Positions 11,973 to 21,019 are shown, counted from the first letter of the stretch. The stretch is DNA of 64,000 nt from Actinoplanes sp. L3-i22 (GCF_019704555.1 NZ_AP024745.1:9702001-9766000), one strand, 5' to 3'. The notes: generated from the sequence alone by a model not told the origin. Numbers and translations are program-made.

Positions 11973-13183
11973 CGGGGGGTTCCTTCCACGCGGGGCGGCG
12001 TCGGCAGCCGCCGGGAGATCCCGGCGAAAACGGTTTCCCGTACGGAGTCGGCCAGCCCCGTCCGGTCGAAGTTCCGGCAGGCCAGCTCGGTCAGCCCGGC
12101 CGCCGCGGCCCGGATCACCGGGTCGCCGAGCCCGTCGCGGGCGGCCGCCTCCCAGCGGTCCGCGGCCGGGGCGGCGATCCGCCGGGCCTGCGCGGTGATC
12201 GCGTCGTCGGCCAGCAGCGCGGCGACCACCGCGACCGGGGCGATCCACTCCTCGCCCGGCTGGGTGTCCAGGTACCGCACCTCGAGGTAGCCGCGCGGCC
12301 GGACCGGCGGGAACAGCGTGTTGAGGTGGTAGTCGAGGTCGGCCACGGTCGGCGGCCGGCCGATCGGGCCGGGGTCGGCGATCCACTCCGCGAAGGTGAG
12401 GCCGGGCGGCGCGGCCCAGTCGTCGCCGTCGCGGCGGACGCAGAGCAGCGGGGCGTCCAGCGCGTACCCGGCCCAGCCCTTCGCCGGGTCGCCACCGCCG
12501 TTGAGCGCCGGGGCGGTGCGGCGGGGGTCGATGCCGTACCAGGCGGCCATCCGGGCGGAGGCCCAGCCGGTGTCCCGGCCGGCGTGCCGGCGCGAGTTCG
12601 CGAACAGGGCCAGCAGCGCCGGGCCGATCTCGTGCAGCGCCGCCCAGCGGGTGGCGACCGACTCCGGCTCGCCGGCGTCCAGGCAGACCTGCAGGCCGGC
12701 GGTGCTGCCCATCATGGTCCGCCCGCTCCGGTCGAAGGCGTGCTCCATGGCGGTGTAGCGCGGGGTGTCGAGGATGCGGCGGGGCGCCCGGTGCGGGTCG
12801 ATGCCGCGGTCCCCCAGCTCGATCCCGCTCCGGCCGAGCAGCTCGGCGAGGTAGGCGTGATCGGCGGTGACGGCGGCGTGCAGGCCGGCCAGTGATTCCG
12901 CCGGAGCGGAGGAGATCTCGACCTGACCGCCGGGCTCGGCGGTGACCGTGCCACCGGCGGGCAGCGGTCGTGGGTCCGGGTTGCCGAGGCTGGCGGGCGC
13001 GTGCCCGCCGAGTGCGGCTCTCAGCTCCTCGGGCCGCAGGTACGCGGTCGGGTCGCCGGTGCGATGGGTGGTCCATTCCAACTCGGCCCCGATCCATCGG
13101 GGTGGGCCGGTCTTGAAGCAGATGCCCTCGATGTGTTCGATGGCCTCGGCGGTGCTGGTCAGCACCCGTTCGATCGAGCTCAT
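11969..13183 (-). CDS. egtA: Glutamate-cysteine ligase EgtA
   Basis: Makes gamma-glutamylcysteine, the sulfur donor for EgtB. The 404 aa protein belongs to the GCS2 family: IGAELEWTTHR near the N-terminus, GGQVEISSAP, MGSTAGLQVCLD (active-site strand) and GYLEVRYLDTQPGEEWIAPV. The ATG at 13183 follows GAGGGGAC. It is the first gene of the egt operon; an inverted repeat lies about 23 bases upstream of the start. Confidence 0.94.
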   Translation of the reverse strand: MSSIERVLTSTAEAIEHIEGICFKTGPPRWIGAELEWTTHRTGDPTAYLRPEELRAALGGHAPASLGNPDPRPLPAGGTVTAEPGGQVEISSAPAESLAGLHAAVTADHAYLAELLGRSGIELGDRGIDPHRAPRRILDTPRYTAMEHAFDRSGRTMMGSTAGLQVCLDAGEPESVATRWAALHEIGPALLALFANSRRHAGRDTGWASARMAAWYGIDPRRTAPALNGGGDPAKGWAGYALDAPLLCVRRDGDDWAAPPGLTFAEWIADPGPIGRPPTVADLDYHLNTLFPPVRPRGYLEVRYLDTQPGEEWIAPVAVVAALLADDAITAQARRIAAPAADRWEAAARDGLGDPVIRAAAAGLTELACRNFDRTGLADSVRETVFAGISRRLPTPPRVEGTPR

Positions 13184-13205
13184 GTGTCCCCTCGCGGTGT
13201 CGGAT

Positions 13206-13222
13206 GATCACGTAGAGTGATC
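13206..13222 (-). promoter_or_regulatory. Inverted repeat upstream of egtA
   Basis: GATCAC and GTGATC flank a 5-base spacer, a perfect 6+6 inverted repeat starting 23 bases before the egtA start codon. This is a good place for a repressor site or part of the promoter. No regulator gene is adjacent, so its identity is open. Confidence 0.35.
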
Positions 13223-13348
13223 GAAGTACTCCGATCCGTACGATCCTCTGGCGACCCTACCCGGATCTCCGCCGATCCGCCGCTCCGGTTCACCCCGGTT
13301 TCCGGATGTTTCCCGTATCGTCAGCCGACCGTCCGGGGGATCTAAAAG

Positions 13349-13385
13349 TTCCGGAACCGGGGCGGGGTGCCGGAACCGGTTCCGG
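13349..13385. promoter_or_regulatory. Palindromic operator candidates before the GH3 gene
   Basis: A perfect 16-base palindrome, CCGGAACCGGTTCCGG, lies at 13370-13385, and a related half-copy TTCCGGAACCGG at 13349-13360. The spacing of about 21 bases puts both on the same DNA face. LacI-family sugar repressors bind such symmetric GC-centred palindromes, and the next gene is a glycosidase, so carbohydrate-responsive control is the working guess. Confidence 0.45.
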
Positions 13386-13453
13386 ACTGGAAGACTCCGT
13401 GACGTTCGTGTTTGGGAGACCGTGCTTCGCGGTCATGACGACCGGAGGCTGGC

Positions 13454-15700
13454 ATGCCCGCAGACTTCCCCTATCTCGACCCCGCTCTCGACGTGGAATC
13501 GCGCGTCGACGACCTGCTCAGGCGCATGACGCTGCCCGAGAAGGTGGGGCAGATGCTGCAGTTGGACGCCCGGCAGGACCTGGCTGAGATCATTCAGGAC
13601 AAACTGGCCGGATCCATCCTGCACACCTCGCCGGCGAAGTTGATCGAGGCGAGTGAGCTACTGGGCCGTACGCGACTGAAAATTCCGCTCCTCACCGCGG
13701 AAGACTGCATCCACGGGCACTCGTTCTGGCCGGGTGCCACGATTTTCCCAACCCAGCTCGGCATGGCCGCCTCCTGGGACCCTGACCTGCTGGAACGCGT
13801 CGCCCGGGCGACCGCGGTCGAGGTGTCGGCGACCGGCATCCACCAGACCTTCTCACCTGTGCTGTGCATCACCCGGGATCTGCGCTGGGGCCGGGTCGAC
13901 GAGACCTTCGGCGAGGACCCGCTGCTGATCAGCGACCTGGGCGCGGCCATGATCCGGGGCTACCAGGGCGACGGTCTGACCGACCCGACCGGCATCCTGG
14001 CCACCGCCAAGCACTTCGCCGGCTACTCCGAGACGGTGGGCGGGCGCGACGCCAGCGAGGCCGACATCAGCCGCCGAAAGTTGCGGTCCTGGTTCCTGCC
14101 GCCGTTCGAGCGGGCCGCCAAGGAGGGCTGCCAGGTCTTCATGCTCGGCTACCAGTCGATGGACGGCGTGCCGATCACCGCGAACAAGTGGCTGCTCAAC
14201 GAGGTCCTCAAGGGCGAGTGGGGCTTCACCGGCACGCTCGTCACCGACTGGGACAACGTCGGCCGGATGGTCTGGGAACAGAAGGTCTGCGCCGACTACG
14301 CGGAGGCCGCCGCGGTGGCCGTCAAGGCCGGGAACGACCTGATCATGACGACCCCGGGCTTCTTCGACGGGGCGCAGGAGGCGATCGAACGGGGCCTCCT
14401 GACCGAGGCGGACATCGATTCCGCCGTACGGCGAATTCTGCGGTTGAAGTTTGAATTGGGCCTTTTCGAGAACCCACGGACGCCGGACGCCGCACGGCAG
14501 CGCGAGGTCATCGGCTGCGCCGAGCACACCGAGCTCAACCTCGAGGTGGCCCGCCGCTCGCTGGTGCTGCTGAGCAACGACGGCACCCTGCCGCTCGACG
14601 CCGCGGTCGCCGGCCGCCGGATCGCGGTGCTCGGGCCGAACGCCGACGACGTCTCCGCGCAGCTCGGCGACTGGGCCGGCAACTCCGGCCAGGTCGGCTG
14701 GATGCCGGACGGGCACCCGCGCGAGCTGACCACCACTGTGCTGGAGGGCATCCGGGCGACCGTGCCGGCCGGCTGGGAGGTCGTCCACGAGCGCGGCGCC
14801 GACATCGAGCGCCTGGTGCCGGACCCGGAGGGCGACACGTTCCCGGACGGCCAGCCCCGCCCGCACATCTCCGAGTCCGCCCCGGTCGACCCGGCGCGGA
14901 TCGCGGCGGCGGCCCGGCTCGCGGCGGACTCCGACTACGCGGTCGTGGTCGTCGGCGACACCGTCAACCTGACCGGCGAGGGCTGCTCGACCGCCACCCT
15001 GGAGCTGCTCGGCGGGCAGATCGCGCTGCTCGACGCGGTCGCCGCCACCGGCACGCCGACGATCGTGGTGCTGGTCAACTCCAAGCCGCTGTCCCTGCCG
15101 CCGTCGGCGCTCGGCGCGGCCGCGATCATCCAGGCGTTCAACCCCGGCATGCGCGGCGGCCAGGCGCTCGCCGAGCTGCTGCTCGGCTTCATCGAGCCGA
15201 GCGGCCGCCTGCCGATCTCCGCCGCGCGGCACGCCGGGCAGCAGCCGGTCTACTACAACCAGCTGCGCGGCCAGCACGGCACGCGGTACGCGGACCTGAC
15301 CCAGGACCCGCTGTTCGCGTTCGGCGAGGGGCTCAGCTACACCACGGTGGTCTACGACGGGCTGGCCATCGGCGAGCCGGACGTGCCGGCCGACGGGATC
15401 GTCCGGGCGACCGTGCGGCTGTCGAACACCGGGACGCGGCCGGCGCTGGAGACCGTGCAGGCCTACGTGAGCGACCTGGTCACGAGCGTGACCTGGGCAC
15501 ACCGGGAGCTGAAGGGCTACCGGCAGGTGACCGTGCCGCCGGGCGAGAGCGTGACGGTGGAGATCGAGATCCCGGCCGCGGACTGCACGCTGGTCACCGC
15601 GGACGGCCACCGCGTCGTCGAGGCCGGCGACTTCGAACTGCTCGTCGGCCCCAACTCGCGCCTGTCCGCGCTGCAGTCGGCGAAGTTCCGGATCAGCTAG
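13454..15700 (+). CDS. Glycoside hydrolase family 3 beta-glucosidase or beta-xylosidase
   Basis: Retaining exo-glycosidase acting on beta-linked oligosaccharides. The 748 aa protein has the GH3 N-terminal TIM barrel, with KHFAGY near residue 186 and the nucleophile Asp near residue 265 in TLVTDWDNVG, then the alpha/beta sandwich domain (GRRIAVLGPNADDV) and a C-terminal fibronectin III-like domain (VRLSNTGTRPALETVQAYVS). No signal peptide, so it is cytoplasmic and probably acts on imported sugars. The ATG follows CGGAGG. It is a single gene, with operator-like palindromes upstream and a strong terminator downstream. The exact sugar cannot be assigned. Confidence 0.92.
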   Translation: MPADFPYLDPALDVESRVDDLLRRMTLPEKVGQMLQLDARQDLAEIIQDKLAGSILHTSPAKLIEASELLGRTRLKIPLLTAEDCIHGHSFWPGATIFPTQLGMAASWDPDLLERVARATAVEVSATGIHQTFSPVLCITRDLRWGRVDETFGEDPLLISDLGAAMIRGYQGDGLTDPTGILATAKHFAGYSETVGGRDASEADISRRKLRSWFLPPFERAAKEGCQVFMLGYQSMDGVPITANKWLLNEVLKGEWGFTGTLVTDWDNVGRMVWEQKVCADYAEAAAVAVKAGNDLIMTTPGFFDGAQEAIERGLLTEADIDSAVRRILRLKFELGLFENPRTPDAARQREVIGCAEHTELNLEVARRSLVLLSNDGTLPLDAAVAGRRIAVLGPNADDVSAQLGDWAGNSGQVGWMPDGHPRELTTTVLEGIRATVPAGWEVVHERGADIERLVPDPEGDTFPDGQPRPHISESAPVDPARIAAAARLAADSDYAVVVVGDTVNLTGEGCSTATLELLGGQIALLDAVAATGTPTIVVLVNSKPLSLPPSALGAAAIIQAFNPGMRGGQALAELLLGFIEPSGRLPISAARHAGQQPVYYNQLRGQHGTRYADLTQDPLFAFGEGLSYTTVVYDGLAIGEPDVPADGIVRATVRLSNTGTRPALETVQAYVSDLVTSVTWAHRELKGYRQVTVPPGESVTVEIEIPAADCTLVTADGHRVVEAGDFELLVGPNSRLSALQSAKFRIS

Positions 15701-15705
15701 TTCTT

Positions 15706-15739
15706 ACCGGACCAGGGCCCATCTCGGCCCTGGTCCGGT
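15706..15739. terminator. Bidirectional terminator between GH3 and GNAT genes
   Basis: A perfect 14-base-pair stem (ACCGGACCAGGGCC with GGCCCTGGTCCGGT) and 6-base loop, followed on the plus strand by TTATTTCT. It starts 5 bases after the glycosidase stop and abuts the stop of the convergent GNAT gene, so it can serve both. Confidence 0.85.
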
Positions 15740-16425
15740 TATTTCTGGCGGGCTGCGGCCACTCGGCGAATCGCAAAACCCAATTTGCGGTACGTCGCCA
15801 CGGCCGCCGTGTTCGAGTAGTCCGCCAGCAGGGCCACCCGCTCGCGGCCGGCCAGCAGCTCGTCGGCGGCGAACGCGCACAGGGTCGCCGCCAGGCCCCG
15901 CCCGCGCGCGTCCGGCCGGGTGGTCACCCCGGCCAGGAAGCCGATCTCGTCGGTCGACCAGGCGTCGGCGGCCACCGCGATCAGGCGCCCGTCGACGTCC
16001 CGGAGGCCGGCCCAGCGGCGCACGCCGGGCGCCCCCGGCCGGGCGTAGGAGTCCGGAAACGACTCCTCGAGCAGCGCCGAGACCTCGGGCCACTCGCGCT
16101 CCCCCAGCCAATACGGCCCGTCCTGTCCCCCACCGACCGGCTCGGTCGCCTCCATCCAGGCAAAATGGGCGCTCACCTCCAGCTCCGGCAGGCGGGCCAC
16201 CACCGCGGCGACCAGGTCCTCCGGCCCGAACGGCCGGAACGTCGGGCCGACCGCCGGCATCAGCTCCCGGAGCAGGCCGGCCAGCGCGTCCGGGTCGCCG
16301 CTCAGCACCAGCCGGTCCCAGTGCGCCAGATCCGCGCAGGCCACCACGGTCGCGTCCGGCCGGTGCCAGACGCGGGCGCCCTCGGCCGCCGCCGCCCACC
16401 GGACGAACAGATCTTGTGCAGACAC
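15739..16425 (-). CDS. GNAT family N-acetyltransferase
   Basis: An acetyl-CoA-dependent acyltransferase of unknown substrate. About 228 aa from the GTG at 16425; the in-frame extension upstream is low-complexity and unlikely to be coding. The C-terminal half has the GNAT core: AGVTTRPDARGRGLAATLCA (acetyl-CoA pyrophosphate loop) and VALLADYSNTAAVATYRKLG. The N-terminal half (LVLSGDPDALAGLLRELMP) resembles the N-terminal domain of two-part GNAT proteins. Divergent from the SanA-like gene 76 bases away. Confidence 0.85.
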   Translation of the reverse strand: MSAQDLFVRWAAAAEGARVWHRPDATVVACADLAHWDRLVLSGDPDALAGLLRELMPAVGPTFRPFGPEDLVAAVVARLPELEVSAHFAWMEATEPVGGGQDGPYWLGEREWPEVSALLEESFPDSYARPGAPGVRRWAGLRDVDGRLIAVAADAWSTDEIGFLAGVTTRPDARGRGLAATLCAFAADELLAGRERVALLADYSNTAAVATYRKLGFAIRRVAAARQK

Positions 16426-16501
16426 CCGCCCATGCTGCCCTGCCCCGGTCGGCACGGATCCGGGAGGTCCGGCTTTGCCGAGGTCTGCCAGAGTGGGCCG
16501 C

Positions 16502-17197
16502 GTGCCAAAGATCTCGCTCGCCCGGCTCCGCGGGTCCCGCCTGCTCCGCCGCCTGATCGTCGCCGGCGGCCTCGGCGTCGTCCTCGGCATCGTCACGGTC
16601 GCGGCCAGCAACCTGTGGGTGCTCCGGGAGTCGTCCGGCCAGATCTACTCGGTGGCGGACGTGCCCGACGCGCCGGTCGCCCTGGTCCTCGGCGCGCAGG
16701 TGGACCCGGGCGGGGTGCCGTCCGCGTTCCTGGCCGCGCGGCTGGACCTGGCCCGCGACCTCTACCAGACCGGCAAGGTCAAGGCGATCCTGGTCTCCGG
16801 CGACCACGCGCAGTGGTCCTACGACGAGCCCGGCGCGATGATGAACTACCTGGTCGCCCGCGGTGTGCCCGCCGAGCGGATCGTGATGGACCACGCCGGC
16901 TTCGACACCTACGACTCGTGCTCCCGCGCCTACAAGATCTTCGGGGTCCGGCAGGCGATCGTGGTCAGCCAGTCCTTCCACGTGCCCCGGGCGGTGGCGC
17001 TCTGCCGCGAGATGGGCATCGAGACCACCGGCGTCGGCGACGACACGGCCCGGTTGTACAAGCCGCTGTGGTTCCGCGGCCAGGTCCGGGAGTGGGCGGC
17101 CGCGGTCAAGGCCGCCTGGGACGTGACCACCCACCGCGACCCGGTCTTCCTCGGCCCCCACGAAACCGGCGTGGAAACCGCCGTCGCCCACGCCTGA
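16502..17197 (+). CDS. SanA/YdcF-like DUF218 membrane protein
   Basis: A 231 aa protein with a single N-terminal membrane anchor (VAGGLGVVLGIVTVAASNLW) and an extracytoplasmic DUF218 domain. Family motifs are ALVLGAQV, ILVSGDHAQWSYDEP and VSQSFHVPRAVALCREMG. SanA-type proteins are linked to envelope barrier function in E. coli; the chemical role is unknown. The start is a GTG at 16502; the small upstream extension overlaps the divergent promoter region. Single gene. Confidence 0.88.
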   Translation: MPKISLARLRGSRLLRRLIVAGGLGVVLGIVTVAASNLWVLRESSGQIYSVADVPDAPVALVLGAQVDPGGVPSAFLAARLDLARDLYQTGKVKAILVSGDHAQWSYDEPGAMMNYLVARGVPAERIVMDHAGFDTYDSCSRAYKIFGVRQAIVVSQSFHVPRAVALCREMGIETTGVGDDTARLYKPLWFRGQVREWAAAVKAAWDVTTHRDPVFLGPHETGVETAVAHA

Positions 17198-17270
17198 CCA
17201 CCCACCCGCGCCGCCGCCCGCGCTGCCCTGCCCTGCGGCCCGGACCGCGAGCAGCGCGCGGGTCACGGCC

Positions 17271-17327
17271 CCGGCTGGCGCTCAGGGCTGCCTCGGCATG
17301 CTCGAAACAACCCTGGACACCAGCCGG
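17271..17327 (+). repeat. 57-bp palindromic repeat, copy 1
   Basis: A long stem-loop: CCGGCTGG cgct CAGGG on the left pairs with CCCTG gaca CCAGCCGG on the right. Its reverse complement is nearly identical over the full 57 bases to 48219-48275, and its right half matches 56922-56964. It lies in the 215-base gap between the SanA-like gene and the convergent monooxygenase gene; the rest of that gap is GC-rich low-complexity sequence. A REP-like dispersed element is the simplest reading. Confidence 0.75.
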
Positions 17328-17412
17328 AGGCGGGCGGCGGGGCCGCGGGGCGGGCAGCTCAGGCGGGCGGCTCGGGCGGGCGGGCAGCTCGGGCCGGCGG
17401 TGCGTGGGGTGG

Positions 17413-18792
17413 TCAGGCCGCGCTGGGGCCCAGGTGCTGGGTGAGGGCGGACCGGGCTTCGGCGGCGGGGCCCTGCCAGGCGACGTAACCGTCGGGGCGG
17501 ATCAGCGACGCCTTCGGGGAGATGCGCTCCGGGGTGGCGACTTCGAGGCGTACGTCGTACCCGGAAATGTTTTGATCTTGGGTTAGAAGAACGTGTCGGC
17601 CCTGGCGAAGGGTCTCGTAGAGGCGGGATCCGCCGCGCAGCGGGACGTCGGCGGCGCGCGGCGCGGACGGGTAGTCGATGCCGACGCCGGAGAGGATGCC
17701 GGCCGCGCGGTGCATCACCGGCGGCAGTGACATCAGGGCGGAGCCGACCGCGTTGCGGGTGCCACGGCCCGCCGCCGAGCGGATCATCGCCATCCGGATC
17801 AGCGCGCCGCTGCTGCGCAGCACGAGTTTGCCGACCGGGTGGCGTTCGGCCTGGTAGGAGTCGAGGAGACCGGCCGGGGCCCAGCCCTGGACGGCGGCGG
17901 CGAGCTTCCAGCCCAGGTTCGCGGCGTCCTGAATGCCGGTGTTCATGCCCTGGCCGCCGGCCGGGGAGTGGACGTGCGCGGCGTCGCCGGCCAGGAAGAC
18001 GTTGCCGGTCCGGTACGACGGGACCTGCCGCTCGTCGCTGTGGAAACGCGACATCCAGCGGCTCTCGACGATGCCGAAGTCGGTGCCGAGCGCGCGCCGG
18101 GTGACGTCCCGGATCTCGTCGAGCGTGATCGGCTCGCCGTCGCCGACCTGGTGGCGACGGTCCCACGCGAAGATCCGGTGCCAGCCGTCGCCGAACGGGG
18201 CGACGAACGCGAACGCGTCGCCGACCGCGTTGACCGCGAGCGCGTCCTCCGGCGGGGTGGCCAGGCGCACGTCGGCGAGCATGATCGAGGTCAGCACCGA
18301 GTGGCCGGGGAACGGCTGGCCGATCGCCTCGCGGACCGCGCTGCGCACGCCGTCGGCGCCGACGATCCAGTCCGCGGTGACCGGCTCCGCGTCGGCGAAC
18401 CGCAGGGTGCCGCCGTCGATCCCGGTCAGCTCGGCACCGCGGACGAGCTGCGCGCCGGCCTTGATCGCCCGCTCCTCGAGCAACCGCTCGACGTTGTACT
18501 GCGGGGTGATCAGCAGGAACGGGAAGCGGGACGGCAGCTCGCCGAGGTCCACCCGGATCCGGTCGAAGAGCCGCAGCCGGGAGACCTTGGCACCGGTCCC
18601 GATCAGCTCGTCGGCGAGGCCGCGGGCGTCGAGCACCTCGAGCGTCCGGGCGTGCACGCCGAACGCCCGGGTCAGGTTGGACCCGCCCGCCCGGCGCTCG
18701 AAAACGGTCACCTCGACGCCGGCCCGGGCCAGGTCACCGGCGAGGAGCAGGCCGGTCGGGCCGGCTCCGACGATCGCCACGGTGGTATGCAT
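17413..18792 (-). CDS. FAD-dependent aromatic monooxygenase
   Basis: Group A flavoprotein hydroxylase (459 aa), similar in layout to rifampicin or tetracycline-type and phenolic monooxygenases. N-terminal FAD Rossmann motif VAIVGAGPTGLLLAGDLARAG, then the DG motif WIVGADGVRSAVRE and the GD motif FLAGDAAHVHSPAGGQGMNT. The C-terminal thioredoxin-like tail is present. The ATG at 18792 follows AGGAG. Divergent TetR gene with three shared operators between them, suggesting induction by a small aromatic compound. The substrate, and any role in drug inactivation, is not decidable here. Confidence 0.9.
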   Translation of the reverse strand: MHTTVAIVGAGPTGLLLAGDLARAGVEVTVFERRAGGSNLTRAFGVHARTLEVLDARGLADELIGTGAKVSRLRLFDRIRVDLGELPSRFPFLLITPQYNVERLLEERAIKAGAQLVRGAELTGIDGGTLRFADAEPVTADWIVGADGVRSAVREAIGQPFPGHSVLTSIMLADVRLATPPEDALAVNAVGDAFAFVAPFGDGWHRIFAWDRRHQVGDGEPITLDEIRDVTRRALGTDFGIVESRWMSRFHSDERQVPSYRTGNVFLAGDAAHVHSPAGGQGMNTGIQDAANLGWKLAAAVQGWAPAGLLDSYQAERHPVGKLVLRSSGALIRMAMIRSAAGRGTRNAVGSALMSLPPVMHRAAGILSGVGIDYPSAPRAADVPLRGGSRLYETLRQGRHVLLTQDQNISGYDVRLEVATPERISPKASLIRPDGYVAWQGPAAEARSALTQHLGPSAA

Positions 18793-18804
18793 GAGCTCTC
18801 CTGT

Positions 18805-18872
18805 CAACACTTGTTGGCCAACGCTTGTTGACAACAGTAGAACCATGCCGATGCGAGTGTCAACGCTTGTTG
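18805..18872. promoter_or_regulatory. Three operators for the divergent TetR regulator
   Basis: Three copies of CAACRCTTGTTG at 18805-18816, 18819-18830 and 18861-18872, each with CAAC/GTTG inverted arms; the first two are 14 bases apart and the third lies 16 bases before the TetR start codon. They fill the 95-base gap between the monooxygenase and regulator genes, so repression of both promoters by the TetR protein is expected. Confidence 0.8.
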
Positions 18873-18887
18873 GCATACATTGGGCCG

Positions 18888-19445
18888 ATGACCGCACCAC
18901 GTCGCTCCGACGCCACCCGGGCCGCGATCCTGACCGCCGCACGCGAGCGGTTCGCCGCCGACGGCTTCGAGCGGGCCACCATCCGGTCCATCGCCGCCGA
19001 CGCGCGGATCGACCCGTCCCTGGTGATGCGCTACTACGGCAACAAGGAAAAGCTGTTCGCCGCGGCCGCCGAGTTCGACCTGCGCCTGCCCGACCTGGAC
19101 GGCGTGCCCCCGGAGGAGTACGGCACCGCCCTCGTCGAACACTTCCTGGACCGCTGGGCCGGCGACGAGAAACTGCTGGCGCTGCTGCGCTCCGGGGTCA
19201 CCCACCCGGCCGCCGCCGAGCGGATGCGGGACATCTTCGCCGCCCAGGTCGGCCCGGTCGCCGCCCGCCTCGCGCCGGACCCGACGACCGCCGCGACCCG
19301 GGCCGGGCTGATCGCCACCCAGATGCTCGGGTTCGCGCTCTGCCGGTTCGTGTTGTGCCTGCCCCCGGTCGTCGAGCTGGACCGGGCGGCCGCGATCGCC
19401 TGGCTCGGCCCGACCGTGCAGCGCTACCTGCACGGCACCATCTGA
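18888..19445 (+). CDS. TetR family repressor
   Basis: A 185 aa regulator. N-terminal helix-turn-helix: TRAAILTAARERFAADGFER, then TIRSIAADARIDPSLVMRYYGNKEKLF. The C-terminal ligand domain is typical of the TetR_C group with a hydrophobic helix LIATQMLGFALCRFVL. The ATG at 18888 was chosen; the upstream extension runs through an operator. Divergent from and probably repressing the FAD monooxygenase. Confidence 0.93.
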   Translation: MTAPRRSDATRAAILTAARERFAADGFERATIRSIAADARIDPSLVMRYYGNKEKLFAAAAEFDLRLPDLDGVPPEEYGTALVEHFLDRWAGDEKLLALLRSGVTHPAAAERMRDIFAAQVGPVAARLAPDPTTAATRAGLIATQMLGFALCRFVLCLPPVVELDRAAAIAWLGPTVQRYLHGTI

Positions 19446-19493
19446 CATTGACGAACGTGGACATCTCGTCCAGAGTGGACCAGAGTATGAGGC

Positions 19494-20864
19494 ATGACGA
19501 GACGGCGCGCCCTCCTCACCGCCGCGGTCGCGGCTCCCCTGGCCGCGCCGGCGCGGGCCGCGCAGGCGGCCGGCCCGCGCCGGCGCCTGCCGGATGCCGG
19601 CCTCCGGGCCGTGTTGCGCGAGATCAACCCCGAGAAGATCGAGGCGACGGTACGTCGTCTGGCCGCCTTCGGGACCCGGCACACGCTCTCCGCCCAGGAC
19701 GACCCGCTCCGCGGCATCGGTGCCGCCCGCGACTGGATCAATGAACAGTTCCGGACGTACGCCGCGGCCTCGCACGGCCGGATGACCGTCGAGCTGCAGT
19801 CGTTCACCCAGCCGGTCTCCCCGCGCGTGCCCACCCCCACGGTCATCACCAACGTGATCGCCACCCTGCGCGGCAGCGTCACCCCGGAGCGGATCTACGT
19901 GGTCACCGGCCACTACGACTCGCGGGCCACCGACGTGCTGGACTTCACCAGCGACGCGCCCGGGGCGGACGACGACGCGTCCGGGGTCGCCGTGGTCCTG
20001 GAGCTGGCCCGGGTCCTGGCCACCCGCGAGCCCGAGGCGACCCTGGTGTTCGCCGCCGTGGCCGGCGAGGAGCAGGGACTCTACGGCTCCGACCACATGG
20101 CCCAGGGGTACCGGGACGCCGGCGCGGACATCCAGGCGATGTTCAGCAACGACATCGTCGGCACCGGGGACGCGCACGACGGCAGCCGGCCCGAGCCGCG
20201 CAGCGTCCGGCTCTTCGTCGAGGGCGTGCCGACCGCCGAGACCGCCGCCGAGGCGGCCACCCGGCGCAGCGTCGGCGGGGAGAACGACGGGGCGTCCCGG
20301 CAGCTCGGCCGCTTCGTCGACGAGGTCGCCTCGAACCCGCAGACCGGCATGGACGTCCGGGTCGTCTGGCGCCGCGACCGCTACCTGCGCGGCAGCGACC
20401 ACGTGTCGTTCCTGCTGCGCGGCTACCCGGCGGCCCGCTTCACCGAGCCGCGGGAGAACTTCGCCCACGAGCACCAGAACGTCCAGGTCGTCGACGGTGT
20501 GCAGTACGGCGACCTGGTCGAGTTCTGCGACTTCGGCTACATCGCCCGGGTCGCCCGGGTGAACGCCGCCACGCTCTGGAGCCTGGCGAACGCCCCCGGC
20601 ACCCCGAAGAACGTCGTGATCGACACCACCCTGCTGACCAACGAGACGACCCTGCGCTGGACCGTCGGCACCGAGCCCGACCTGGCCGGCTACGAGATCC
20701 TCTGGCGCGAGACGACCGCCGCCGACTGGACCCACGCGGTGACCGTCGGCAAGGTCGGCACGGCCACGATCGACATTTCCAAGGACAACGTGCAATTCGG
20801 CGTACGGGCGGTGGACACTTCCGGACATCGAAGCCCGGCGGCCGCGCCGAAGCCGTCGACCTGA
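19494..20864 (+). CDS. Secreted M28 family zinc aminopeptidase
   Basis: 456 aa. The N-terminus MTRRRALLTAAVAAPLAAPA looks like an export signal with a Tat-like RR pair. The M28 domain has zinc ligands in VVTGHYDSR (His), ADDDASGVAV (Asp), VAGEEQGLYGSDH (Glu pair) and FSNDIVG (Asp), with the last His in DHVSFLL or EHQN. The C-terminal ~90 residues form a fibronectin III-like domain (TLLTNETTLRWTVGTEPDLA). It likely cleaves N-terminal residues from extracellular peptides. Single gene, 48 bases after the TetR gene. Confidence 0.88.
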   Translation: MTRRRALLTAAVAAPLAAPARAAQAAGPRRRLPDAGLRAVLREINPEKIEATVRRLAAFGTRHTLSAQDDPLRGIGAARDWINEQFRTYAAASHGRMTVELQSFTQPVSPRVPTPTVITNVIATLRGSVTPERIYVVTGHYDSRATDVLDFTSDAPGADDDASGVAVVLELARVLATREPEATLVFAAVAGEEQGLYGSDHMAQGYRDAGADIQAMFSNDIVGTGDAHDGSRPEPRSVRLFVEGVPTAETAAEAATRRSVGGENDGASRQLGRFVDEVASNPQTGMDVRVVWRRDRYLRGSDHVSFLLRGYPAARFTEPRENFAHEHQNVQVVDGVQYGDLVEFCDFGYIARVARVNAATLWSLANAPGTPKNVVIDTTLLTNETTLRWTVGTEPDLAGYEILWRETTAADWTHAVTVGKVGTATIDISKDNVQFGVRAVDTSGHRSPAAAPKPST

Positions 20865-20910
20865 TAGATTCCACGGGCGATCCACGCAGACGGCGTGCGA
20901 TCCACGAGTG

Positions 20911-20997
20911 CTCGAAAGAGTGAAGCCAGTGATTCCCGCGGCCCAAGCGGCCTGAGCCGCTGACACCTGCCCTCGCTTCAGTTCTCTCTTTCTCGAG
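20911..20997 (+). ncRNA. Candidate structured leader before a GNAT gene
   Basis: The outer arms CTCGAAAGAG-TGAAG (20911-20925) and CTTCA...CTCTTTCTCGAG (20976-20997) are complementary with small bulges and enclose a hairpin AGCGGC-CTGA-GCCGCT (20946-20961). The GNAT start codon follows 22 bases later. This could be a regulated leader or a terminator of the upstream peptidase gene. It matches no riboswitch class I know. Confidence 0.3.
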
Positions 20998-21019
20998 CCC
21001 TCGAAAGGGTCATTTCACC

